From: Bacteroidota bacterium
GTDB lineage: Bacteria > Bacteroidota > Bacteroidia > Chitinophagales > Chitinophagaceae
Reading direction: 5' to 3'
Length of the DNA stretch: 64,000 nucleotides
Assembly (NCBI GenBank): GCA_018267545.1
Contig: JAFDYG010000427.1
Location: forward strand, 62,001-126,000
The translations under genes and the position numbers were made by a program. The stretch's first letter is position 1; each line of letters starts with the position of its first letter. The notes below the pieces were generated by a model that was not told the DNA's origin, searched no databases, and worked only from the letters and a program-made list of their open reading frames with translations. Below, in pieces: positions 33,964 to 42,644 of this stretch.

Positions 33964-36210
33964 TTACCTCCACTCCACCCTCACCCTAACCCCCTCCGGC
34001 TCATTCTCAAACCCCAACAAACACGTCTTACTCCCCCCATCCCACTCCCTCCTCACCCCCTCAACCACCTTCCCCTTCCCATCCACCACACTCACCTTCT
34101 TAAACTCCCCCGGAACCAACACCCTCATCACATTCCCCGTCCCCTTCGGACCCTTCACCACAAAAGAATAACTACCCTTCCCCACCTTCTCCTCATACAC
34201 CCTCGAAGCCGACGCCAACACCTGCGGCTTCCCAGCATCCCCCACCCGATCAATATTAAAAAGATAAGCCTGCTCTCCCGGCTTCACCTCCTTCTGAGCC
34301 AACACCGGCAAACCCGGGTCAAAAAGATCAATCAACTTCCCCCTAACGACAAAAGGCTCCGCGCTCTCCCCCTCATCCAGCACCGCCGCAATCTCATACG
34401 GCCCCCGACGCAAATACAAACTATTCTTATAACCTACCTTCCCCCCAGTCGCCTGAGCATACAACGCCTCCACCTTCTCCCTTAAAACCCCATCCCCACC
34501 AGCCTCCATCACATACTCCTTAGGATCCTTCCGTATAACGCAAATACTCCCCTTCCCTACCGGATAAACCCCTTCTTTAGGCCCCCTCCCAATCCCCATC
34601 TTCTCAAACAAATCATCCGCCGGACACGCAAAGCTCTTCCCATCCGAATTCCACCACTCCTTAACCGTCTGAAACGGATCATCATCCCGCCCGGAATAAA
34701 CAATAATCCCACCCCCACGCACCCATCGCACCAGCTCGTCATGCGACTTCTCCGCCAACGGCTTCATATTCGAATACGACATCAACAAAACCTTCGTATC
34801 GGCAAACGCCTTCTCATACCCCACATTTTCCAAATGAACAATCCCCACAGGCACCCCCCTTTTCAAAAACGGCAGCGCCTCCCCATAAAAGTTCGACAGC
34901 AGCGGGTCGCTCAGCTTCGGATTCTTAGGATACCGATGAAACATCCCCGAAGCCTCATAAAAATTAGAAAAATAAGGATCCTCAAAGGCCCTCCCATTAT
35001 CATGGGTCGGAAGCTGCTGAAACATCAGTGAGTTCGCCATTAACACGCTAATGCCCTGAGTGCCGGAAGTCTTATTGTCCGAAACCGGCATATTGTTCAG
35101 CGAATTGATCATCACCAGCAATTGTGTCGAATAGGACCTCGGCATCGGCGCCTTCTCGTTGCTGGTCCGACTGGTAAAGTATTGGCCGTCGAAAATACGA
35201 TCCGGCCAGGGCATCACCTCATAGTTATTGATATCCGGGTAAAAAAGCTCCGCGGCAAACGTCGTCTCATAGTTCCTCTTATAATCCGCCCAGTCACGAC
35301 GTACATCCTCAACCGGATCATTCTCGAAAAAAAGCTTTCGGCCAGTAGGTATCGTCATCGAACGCATACACCCGTATTCGAGAAAAGCGGTTTCAAAGGT
35401 TCGCTCTTTGGCGATGCCATTAAAATAGTTAGGCTCCCGTGCCGTTCCCGTCCAGGACTGCACGATGTATCCATCCACGACCGGCAGCGAAGCAAGACTC
35501 GCCTCCGGGCTGATAATCTGCCACAGGGAATAGTTCAGCAAAGAATGAGTAGGCACGTAACAGCGGACATTCATCCCCTTGCTTTTCCCATAGGTCTTCG
35601 CATAGGTAAACGCTTCCTCCAACGCCCGGTAATACAAATGGTATTTCAACTTATTGGACAGATACGTATTTTCGGGAGACTCATGCTGAGGACGCCAGTC
35701 GAAGCCATAATAGTCCTTCCACTCTTTTTTAAACGCTTCGCTATACCCCGCACGCGCCCAGAACTCGGGCTCTTCCAGATAAATAGCGTCGATCCCCGCA
35801 TCGATCACCCGTTTGATGATCTTCTCCTTGAAATAGGTCAAAAAGTTTTTAGTCGGTACGATATACGGAGTCAAATGCCCATGCCAGATAGTGTCACCAT
35901 TCTGTTCTTTCTGCCCTTCGTCGAAGTGCGGCTTACCGTCCCACTTCCCGGTAAAATAATCCTGGTACCCACCCCACGCAATCCCGGTCATAAAAGCCGC
36001 GATATAGCCCCTGTCCCTCCAGGACTGTACCCGCTGCTCGAACGTCATCCCCGGCCGGTCGGACACGCCGTATACAATTGCCACATCCGACCTCGTATCG
36101 GTAGTCGGCTTCCAGGCACCGCCCGTTTGAAACGTCGTCTTTTCGACAATCTGACCATTAGCATGCCCGATAAAAACAAGTGCAGCAAGCAAGACAGCAG
36201 TAACTCTCAT
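33964..36210 (-). CDS. Secreted TIM-barrel hydrolase candidate with GATase-like domain, unknown specificity
   Basis: The start at ATG 36210 gives the signal peptide MRVTAVLLAALVFIGHANGQ; an upstream in-frame ATG is less likely. The 748-residue product has a barrel-like domain (about 40-400). It includes IAAFMTGIAWGGYQDYFTGKWDG, DAGIDAIYLEEPEFWARAGY (acidic cluster likely catalytic) and VVDGYIVQSWTG. A class I glutamine-amidotransferase-like domain follows (TKVLLMSYSNMKPLAEKSHDELVRWVRGGGIIVYSG) and a C-terminal beta domain. That order resembles GH42/GHL-type enzymes, but no family can be named by eye. The 5' to 3' plus strand over the last kilobase is very C-rich, giving misleading Pro/His-rich open frames opposite. 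It is the last gene of PUL C/D. Confidence 0.65.
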   Translation of the reverse strand: MRVTAVLLAALVFIGHANGQIVEKTTFQTGGAWKPTTDTRSDVAIVYGVSDRPGMTFEQRVQSWRDRGYIAAFMTGIAWGGYQDYFTGKWDGKPHFDEGQKEQNGDTIWHGHLTPYIVPTKNFLTYFKEKIIKRVIDAGIDAIYLEEPEFWARAGYSEAFKKEWKDYYGFDWRPQHESPENTYLSNKLKYHLYYRALEEAFTYAKTYGKSKGMNVRCYVPTHSLLNYSLWQIISPEASLASLPVVDGYIVQSWTGTAREPNYFNGIAKERTFETAFLEYGCMRSMTIPTGRKLFFENDPVEDVRRDWADYKRNYETTFAAELFYPDINNYEVMPWPDRIFDGQYFTSRTSNEKAPMPRSYSTQLLVMINSLNNMPVSDNKTSGTQGISVLMANSLMFQQLPTHDNGRAFEDPYFSNFYEASGMFHRYPKNPKLSDPLLSNFYGEALPFLKRGVPVGIVHLENVGYEKAFADTKVLLMSYSNMKPLAEKSHDELVRWVRGGGIIVYSGRDDDPFQTVKEWWNSDGKSFACPADDLFEKMGIGRGPKEGVYPVGKGSICVIRKDPKEYVMEAGGDGVLREKVEALYAQATGGKVGYKNSLYLRRGPYEIAAVLDEGESAEPFVVRGKLIDLFDPGLPVLAQKEVKPGEQAYLFNIDRVGDAGKPQVLASASRVYEEKVGKGSYSFVVKGPKGTGNVMRVLVPGEFKKVSVVDGKGKVVEGVRREWDGGSKTCLLGFENEPEGVRVRVEWR

Positions 36211-36272
36211 CAGTAATAATTTGAAAAGCGATGGGCCGGCTACAACCGACCCATCGCATAATAATAACATTC

Positions 36273-37832
36273 TTAGTAGCCGGGATTTTGCGTAATAGCC
36301 CCATTGCTATTTATCTCCGAAATCGGAATAGCATACAGCAAATTATTCTTCGTGATATTATACAGCTTATTACCCAGATAATCCTTGAAGCTGTTCATCA
36401 GGTTCACCGTATAATCCGCGCCGAATCTCTTCAGGTCACTCCAGCGATATCCCTGTCCCGCAAATTCCAACCTTCTTTCGTGCAGGATCGCAAGCGCCAC
36501 GTCCGACTGCGAAGATGCCGTCGTCGGCGCGAGGCTTACCCTTGCCCTGATCGCATTGACCAACGGAATCGCGCCACCGGTGTTACCCGTATTGTTCAAA
36601 GCCTCGGCCTTTAGCAAAATGATATCCGCCAGACGAAGGAAAATAACCGACTGGCTGCCACCAGCAGCATATGAACCACCCTGGACGTGCTGCCCCCTCG
36701 TGATCAGGTAAGGAATCTGCGTAGTAGGAGCAGTAGGATAGTGATTGGGATTGTCGAGGAAGGTCCGGCCATTGAAGTCGGTCTGATTATTCTCGAAAAC
36801 CATCACCCCATTCATCCGGACCAGATCACCGGAATTCTTGTAGTCGTTGACCAGGTCCTGGGTCGGCGTGATAAATTTGGTAAACGGATCAGGGATCGTC
36901 AGGTTATAATCGGAAGGCGCAATCAACCACACCGCAAAGTTGCGGGTAGGCGCATTGGTGCCGCCCAGGTGCTGAACCTCGAAATAAGATTCCGTCGTAT
37001 TCGTCGATTTGTTGTCGTCGAATAAATCGGCAAAATTACCTACGAGCTTCTGCGTCCCCGTTCCCGTTCCACCGTATAGTGCCGGCAGCACAGCGTTGCA
37101 AGTGGTAAGACAGTTCGCATAGTCGCCTTCTTGCGCATATACCTTCGCCAATAAAGCCTGCGCCGCAGGTTTTGTCGCCCGGGTATGTTGATTGACGGCG
37201 CCCGGATAGCTCATCGGCAATACCGATATCGCATCCGTCAGGTCGGTAATGATCTGCTTGTAGCAATCGGCGAGAGGGGCACGGCCTTTTCTGACGGCAG
37301 TGTCGGTGGAATAGGTATGTAAAGTCAATACCACCGGGCCGTAAGCCTTAACCAGGTTGAAATAATGCAGCGCTCTTAAAAACTTGACGGAAGCTATCAT
37401 CTGGTTCTTCGCCGAGTCGGTCAGCTTGGTGTCCGTGCTGGGCTTGGAAGCAACGTCGATCAGCGTGTTACAGGTGCCGATCATGCCATACAATTCCGTC
37501 CAGCCCCTTCCGTCGGAAGTGGTTGCATTATCGGTGAAGTTATCGCACTGGGTGATCGCTTCGTTGCTCGCGTTGTCGGTCTGTCCGTCGAAGCTGTTGT
37601 CCGACCGGACGTCTTCATTCGTCAGATCGAACCATGCGTAGTAGTGGCCGCCGGCATCCGCCAGCTGCTCGAAGGCATTATTATATAAGGCCTGAAGTCC
37701 GGCGAGCGTATTGACAGACTCGCTGGAGACCTGGTTTGGCGGCGTGATCGTAAGAAAGCTCTTTTTACAGGCCGAGACCAGTATCAACCCCGCAGCAGCC
37801 AGGGCAAAGCGTGAAATATTTTTGTTACCCAT
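36273..37832 (-). CDS. SusD/RagB family lipoprotein (PUL C/D, second pair)
   Basis: The 519-residue protein has a lipoprotein signal (GLILVSACKKSFLTITPP). Typical SusD segments are present: ASVKFLRALHYFNLVKAYGPVVL, AQALLAKVYAQEGDYANCL, RLADIILLKAEALNNTGNTG, VNAIRARVSLAPT and LHERRLEFAGQGYRWSDLKRFG. It ends ITQNPGY. It is 29 bp after its SusC partner and 62 bp before the hydrolase candidate. Closest relative in the window is the SusD at 41130-42644, sharing TLHTYSTDTAVRKGRAPLADCY-like regions, so the two SusCD pairs look like a duplication. Confidence 0.95.
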   Translation of the reverse strand: MGNKNISRFALAAAGLILVSACKKSFLTITPPNQVSSESVNTLAGLQALYNNAFEQLADAGGHYYAWFDLTNEDVRSDNSFDGQTDNASNEAITQCDNFTDNATTSDGRGWTELYGMIGTCNTLIDVASKPSTDTKLTDSAKNQMIASVKFLRALHYFNLVKAYGPVVLTLHTYSTDTAVRKGRAPLADCYKQIITDLTDAISVLPMSYPGAVNQHTRATKPAAQALLAKVYAQEGDYANCLTTCNAVLPALYGGTGTGTQKLVGNFADLFDDNKSTNTTESYFEVQHLGGTNAPTRNFAVWLIAPSDYNLTIPDPFTKFITPTQDLVNDYKNSGDLVRMNGVMVFENNQTDFNGRTFLDNPNHYPTAPTTQIPYLITRGQHVQGGSYAAGGSQSVIFLRLADIILLKAEALNNTGNTGGAIPLVNAIRARVSLAPTTASSQSDVALAILHERRLEFAGQGYRWSDLKRFGADYTVNLMNSFKDYLGNKLYNITKNNLLYAIPISEINSNGAITQNPGY

Positions 37833-37861
37833 ATCTTCAATTTTTTTAAATTTTAATAAGA

Positions 37862-40800
37862 TTAGAATCCGACATTGACACCCATCGTAAACGTCCTGGC
37901 TAATGGATAGACCCCAAAATCAAGACCCTGCGTGTTCGTCGACGGGGTGCCAGGCGCAATTCCGCTCGTATTCAGATCGGGAGCGTAGCCGGAGTATTTG
38001 GTGATGGTGGCCAGATTCTCCCCGGAAACATAGGCCCGGAGGTTTTTCAATCCCAGCGTCCTGATGATGCTAAGACCCGTCAGATCGTAGGCCAGCGTAA
38101 CGTTCCGAAGCCTTGCGAAAGAACCATTCTCAATGTAACGGCTGGATACGTTGTTGTTGCCGTTTTGAAACGGATTGTTGGCCTGGTTCGAAGAATTTTC
38201 TCCCAGTATAGCGAGCGGCATATCGGTCACATCACCGGGTTTTCTCCACCGACGCAAAACGGAGGTGAGCTGGTTGGTCAAATCATACATGCCTTCCGCT
38301 TCATACCGGTTGCCATTAAACACCTTGTTGCCATACGCGTATTCGATCAGCACATCCAGGGTAAAATTCTTGTAGCTCAGGTTGTTGCTGAACCCGCCGA
38401 AACCCGTGGGCAGCGACTTGCCCAGGTACAGGTTGTTCTCAGCCTTACCCGTCTTGTCCGGGTCTGCATAGGTGATATAGCCGGTCTGCGGGTCGACTCC
38501 CTGTGAAATATAGCCGAAGAAAGAACCGATCGAGTACCCATTTCTCAGCCAGGTAACAGCGCCGGAAGGCACAGTAGCGCCGGCGATGGGAGTGATATTG
38601 GCCTTGATCTTATTCGAATTGAACGAAATATTGAAGGTGCTCGTCCATTTGACCGCTGTCTGCGTCAGGATATCGCCCGAAAGGGTAATTTCCAGACCGT
38701 GGTTCAAGACCTTGCCGGGTATATTGATAATAACGTTGCTCTGGCTGGAAGAGGGCGGCAGACTGCTCGTATAGATCAGGTTGGTAGTCGATTTGCTGTA
38801 ATAATCCGCAGTGGCGCGCAGCCTGTTCTTGAAGAAGGCCATATCCGCACCGATATTGAGCTGGTTGGTCTGCTCCCATTTGATATTCGGGTTCGCGGCC
38901 GTCCCATTCAGTCCCAGTCCCGGAACACCATTGCTCCCCGGATCGAAGGTGTACTGACCACCCGATACGTTCAGCACGTTATACGAAGGATAGTAGGAAG
39001 ACGGCAGATTTCCCGTTGCGCCATAACCCGCACGAACCTTCAGGTCACTGAAGAGGGTTTGGTCTTTCATAAACTCTTCATTCGAAATTCTCCAGCCGAT
39101 TGAACCGGCGGGAAATGTCGCATACTGGTTGTTGATACCCAGCTGCGACGCGCCGTCTCTTCTCACGGTTGCCGTTAAAAGATATCTCGAATCGTAGTTG
39201 TACATCAACCGGCCATACTGCGAATATTTGGACCAGTAGTCGTAACCGCCGTTATTCTGGTTGGTCGGCCGGTTGGCTGCGCTCGAGATGGAATAGATGC
39301 CTGCCAGGGGGAAACCGCTGCCCCCATTCTCCGAGAACTGGGTCGAATATTTGCTCGAAGTAATACCAGCCACCACGTTCAGGCTATGCTTACCGAAGGT
39401 CTTGTTGTATTCGAGAATATTATCCCAGAGCCAGGTGAAGTTTTGATAGGTCTTGTAATCCGCCGTTCCGCCGACTGCATTGGCGCTGGAGGTTACGGTA
39501 GGGTCCTGGATGACATTTTGGAAATTGTCCGAAATGTTTCCGGAAATCCGCGAAGTATACCGGATGCCAAAGGGCAGGTTGATATTGATATGCCCTTCTG
39601 CATTGACGATATTGAAAGTGGTCCTGTCCGAAGTCCCATACAGCTGCGCCAGCGGATTCGGGATAGCCTGCCCATTGCTGTTGTCAACCGCATAAAAACC
39701 GGTAGTAGGATCCTTCAATGCGACATAAGGCGAAAAGGCAATAGCAGCCCCCGTCACCGCACCGGAACCGGCTCCGCCATGGCCCGTGGTATTCTGCGTC
39801 CCCGCCGGCATATTACCGGTGATCTGCCGGACATAGTCTGCCCGGCCGCCGATCGTCAGCCACTGGTTCAGCTTCTGCTCGGCCGTAATCCCGGCAAAAT
39901 ACTTTTTCGATCCAGTCGTCGGCAGAATCCCCTGCTGATTCAAATAACCCAGGCTGATCGCATAATTCCCTCCCTTACCATCTCCACCGGAAACTCTTAC
40001 GCTTGCCTTGGTGATCGGAGCGGTTCTAAAAAGCTGGTCCTGCCAGTTGTTATTGATGTTCTGCCAGTTGGCCGGCAGTCTTATCCCCGCGGTGTCGCTG
40101 GCGCGGCCGGCATTAGTATATTCGTCGATTTGTAAATCATGCAGCTGTACACCGCTTAAGACGGGCAGCTTTTTGGTAACGGATTGATAACCCTGAGAGA
40201 AGTCCACGTCGATTTTCGGCGCGCCGCCCACTCCTTTCTTAGTGGTGATCTGAACTACGCCGTTGGCGGAACCCGCCACACCATAAATACCCGTTGCAGA
40301 GGCGTCTTTCAGGATGGAGATGCTGGCGATATTGTTTACGTCCAGCGTAGCGATATTGTATCCGACGATACCATCCACTACATATACGGGGTTGGCGTTA
40401 CCGCTCAACGACGTAAAACCCCGGACCAGGACCTGGAAGTCCTGCCCCGGAGCGCCATTGAACTGCTGCACCTGCACACCCGCGGCCTTACCGGCCAGGG
40501 CCTGCATCACGTTTGCGATGGGCCGCCCCCTCGTATCGCTCATGTTGACGGTGGCAATAGACGAGGTAACGTCTTTTGCCCTTTGAGTACCATAGCCGAT
40601 CACGACAACGTCATTTAAATTGGACGCCCTCGAGGTCAGTGTCACCGACAGGGCCGTTTCTTCTTTGTCGATTAGGACCTGCTTGTCTTCATAGCCTACG
40701 ATGGAAAAGACCAGCGTGGCGCCTTTGCTGACTTTTAGCGAAAAGGCCCCATTGGCGTCCGAGGTCGTGCCGCCGGACTGCCCCTTGATCGTTATGGAAA

Positions 40801-40954
40801 CGTTGGATAGCGGCCGGCTGCTATCGGAGGAGATGGTCCCGCTTACAGCCAGCTTTTCCTGGGCGAAGGAGTAAAGAGAAGTACTTAAAAAGAGAAGGAA
40901 AAAGAACATAGCCTTCTTTCTTTGCAGCAAGAATGCAAAATGTTTTTTTGACAT
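37862..40954 (-). CDS. SusC/RagA TonB-dependent receptor (PUL C/D, second pair)
   Basis: The 1030-residue receptor has a signal peptide ending SLYSFAQ. A carboxypeptidase-D-like domain follows (SGTISSDSSRPLSNVSITIKG), then VVVIGYGTQRAKDVTSSIATV and the plug signature NPVYVVDGIVGYN. Then come a long barrel and the end TMGVNVGF. There is no STN domain. It resembles the upstream SusC at 42631-45912 in plug sequence (APGQDFQVLVRGFTSLSGNANP versus KPGADFTVFVRGIASLTGNTQP). A strong terminator at 41086-41107 and a 12-mer box shared with the fecR region lie just upstream, so it probably has its own promoter. Confidence 0.95.
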   Translation of the reverse strand: MSKKHFAFLLQRKKAMFFFLLFLSTSLYSFAQEKLAVSGTISSDSSRPLSNVSITIKGQSGGTTSDANGAFSLKVSKGATLVFSIVGYEDKQVLIDKEETALSVTLTSRASNLNDVVVIGYGTQRAKDVTSSIATVNMSDTRGRPIANVMQALAGKAAGVQVQQFNGAPGQDFQVLVRGFTSLSGNANPVYVVDGIVGYNIATLDVNNIASISILKDASATGIYGVAGSANGVVQITTKKGVGGAPKIDVDFSQGYQSVTKKLPVLSGVQLHDLQIDEYTNAGRASDTAGIRLPANWQNINNNWQDQLFRTAPITKASVRVSGGDGKGGNYAISLGYLNQQGILPTTGSKKYFAGITAEQKLNQWLTIGGRADYVRQITGNMPAGTQNTTGHGGAGSGAVTGAAIAFSPYVALKDPTTGFYAVDNSNGQAIPNPLAQLYGTSDRTTFNIVNAEGHININLPFGIRYTSRISGNISDNFQNVIQDPTVTSSANAVGGTADYKTYQNFTWLWDNILEYNKTFGKHSLNVVAGITSSKYSTQFSENGGSGFPLAGIYSISSAANRPTNQNNGGYDYWSKYSQYGRLMYNYDSRYLLTATVRRDGASQLGINNQYATFPAGSIGWRISNEEFMKDQTLFSDLKVRAGYGATGNLPSSYYPSYNVLNVSGGQYTFDPGSNGVPGLGLNGTAANPNIKWEQTNQLNIGADMAFFKNRLRATADYYSKSTTNLIYTSSLPPSSSQSNVIINIPGKVLNHGLEITLSGDILTQTAVKWTSTFNISFNSNKIKANITPIAGATVPSGAVTWLRNGYSIGSFFGYISQGVDPQTGYITYADPDKTGKAENNLYLGKSLPTGFGGFSNNLSYKNFTLDVLIEYAYGNKVFNGNRYEAEGMYDLTNQLTSVLRRWRKPGDVTDMPLAILGENSSNQANNPFQNGNNNVSSRYIENGSFARLRNVTLAYDLTGLSIIRTLGLKNLRAYVSGENLATITKYSGYAPDLNTSGIAPGTPSTNTQGLDFGVYPLARTFTMGVNVGF

Positions 40955-41075
40955 GGCAGCTGAATTGATTTAAAAAATATTTAATATCATTAGACTCGCC
41001 CGTGAGGAAAGATGAGTTCCCCAAGGTGTATTATACCTTGAGTGCTGGGAGAATGAATTACCCTTAGTTGGTTTG

Positions 41076-41107
41076 AAAAAAATTTTCGCCGGGGGAAATG
41101 CCGGCGA
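41076..41107 (-). terminator. Terminator between the two SusCD pairs of PUL C/D
   Basis: On the minus strand TCGCCGG-CATTTCCC-CCGGCGA forms a 7-bp stem (41086-41092 with 41101-41107) followed by AAATTTTTTT. It is 22 bp after the susD stop, so it ends the sigma/fecR/susCD transcript. Confidence 0.75.
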
Positions 41108-41129
41108 TTGCCGGTAGAATGGCCGACGA

Positions 41130-42644
41130 TCAGTACTCGGGATTTTGCGAAAGATTCGGGTTATTATCCCTGTCTGCCTGCGGAATGGGATACAACAGCC
41201 GGTTGGCCGTCACCTGGTAGCCCAGGCTCACACCTTTCCCATCCACCTGGCTGTTCATCAAATTAATCGTATACGCAGCGCCAAAACGCAACAGATCATA
41301 CCAGCGTTCCCCTTCAAAAGCCAGTTCCAGCCTTCTCTCTTTCAGGATGGCCAGCGCCACGTCCGTTTGCGAAGTAACCGTGATCGGCGCGAGCTTTACG
41401 CGCGCGCGAATAGCATTCACGAGAGGAATGGCAGCGGCCGTTTGTCCCAGCGCATTCAGCGCCTCCGCTTTTAGCAAAACAAGATCTGCTAAACGGAGCA
41501 ACACCAGGTTATCCCCGCTCCCGCCGCTCCAGCCGCCGGTAAAATTCCTGCCGATCTTCCATATATAAGGTATCGTATCCGTAGCCGCGTAGTGCGCAGG
41601 GCTCGGAACAGGATTGGCCGAACCCGGTCCGTTGTACTGCCAAAAGATCGATGAGCTGTACCGGATCGAGTCCCCCGCCTCCCGGAAGGCTTTTACAAGG
41701 TCCTGTGTGGGAGGCGCGAACTTGGTCCAGTATTGCGTCAGGGGGGAAGGGGGCAGCATCAATCCTTGCGCATAGCCGTGGGTGATCGTACCCGCAGTGT
41801 GCTGCAGCTCGAAGATCGACTCCGCGCTGTTTTTGTGCTGACTGTCGAACAGCCAGTCGAAATTGGAGAGCAGCTGATACCCTGCCGTTCCCGTCCCCCC
41901 ATACAAAGGAGGCAGCACCTTGTTGCAATAGTCGAGACAGGACCGGTAATCGTCCATTTGCGCATATACCTTAGCCAACAGGGCCTGGGCCGCCCCCTGC
42001 GTAGCACGGCTATGGCTCGAAGCAGGGTCGGTATAGGAAACGGGAAGCGAAGCCTCGGCATCCTTCAGGTCCGAGACGATTTGAAAATATACGCTGTCCA
42101 CCGGGCTCCTCGCCTTCAACGTGTGCTGATCGTTGACGATCGTATGCAGCTGCAGCACCACGCCTCCATAATTCCGGACCAAATGCGAATAATGATAAGC
42201 CCGCAGAAATTTCGCCTCGCCGAGAATCTGCGCTTTCCTCGTGCCGGTCAGCAAGGGATCGGTGATACTGGGCACGTTATCTAGGACGCTATTGCACGCC
42301 CCGATATCCATATACAGCTCATACCAATCCTCGGAGATCGGTTGGTTATCCGTCGCGACCGAAGTGAAGTTATCGACCCCATCGATATCAGGAGCGCTTC
42401 CGCCCGAATAGCAGTTGTCCGCTCTTACATCCCCGTCGATCAGATAATTCCAGCTATAGTACCAATACGTACTATTGGCCATCAGCGAATACGCGCCCAC
42501 TATCGCCGCTTCCGCATCCGACGCGTTTTTGAAATCTCCCGAAGAAACAGTGTTTTGCGGCGTCTGGTTCAGGAAATCTTTTTTACAGCCGATCGTTCCA
42601 AGAACAGCTGCAATCAAAGCGATATGTTTACTATAGCGAAACAT
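41130..42644 (-). CDS. SusD/RagB family lipoprotein (PUL C/D, first pair)
   Basis: The start is ATG 42644 (MFRYSKHIALIAAVLGTIGC), the lipobox Cys being residue 20; the longer frame starts with TTG. The 504-residue product carries the SusD core (LGEAKFLRAYHYSHLVRNYGGVVL, AQALLAKVYAQMDDYRSCLDYC, RLADLVLLKAEALNALGQT, LKERRLELAFEGERWYDLLRFG) and ends LSQNPEY. It overlaps the susC stop by 14 bp, so it is coupled to that receptor. It is followed by a terminator at 41107. Confidence 0.95.
   Translation of the reverse strand: MFRYSKHIALIAAVLGTIGCKKDFLNQTPQNTVSSGDFKNASDAEAAIVGAYSLMANSTYWYYSWNYLIDGDVRADNCYSGGSAPDIDGVDNFTSVATDNQPISEDWYELYMDIGACNSVLDNVPSITDPLLTGTRKAQILGEAKFLRAYHYSHLVRNYGGVVLQLHTIVNDQHTLKARSPVDSVYFQIVSDLKDAEASLPVSYTDPASSHSRATQGAAQALLAKVYAQMDDYRSCLDYCNKVLPPLYGGTGTAGYQLLSNFDWLFDSQHKNSAESIFELQHTAGTITHGYAQGLMLPPSPLTQYWTKFAPPTQDLVKAFREAGDSIRYSSSIFWQYNGPGSANPVPSPAHYAATDTIPYIWKIGRNFTGGWSGGSGDNLVLLRLADLVLLKAEALNALGQTAAAIPLVNAIRARVKLAPITVTSQTDVALAILKERRLELAFEGERWYDLLRFGAAYTINLMNSQVDGKGVSLGYQVTANRLLYPIPQADRDNNPNLSQNPEY

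Noticed and set aside
33961-34485. Plus-strand Pro/His/Leu-rich frame of 174 residues
   Set aside because: It is the antisense of the hydrolase gene in a very C-rich stretch; low complexity from base composition only.
40314-40618. Plus-strand frames opposite the SusC genes
   Set aside because: These are shadows of the conserved plug-domain coding sequence; the SusC frames are unambiguous.
40981-41057. CAAGGT/ACCTTG inverted repeat (41022-41040) upstream of the second susC
   Set aside because: The stem is only 6 bp with no T-tract. It could be an operator but is too weak to call.
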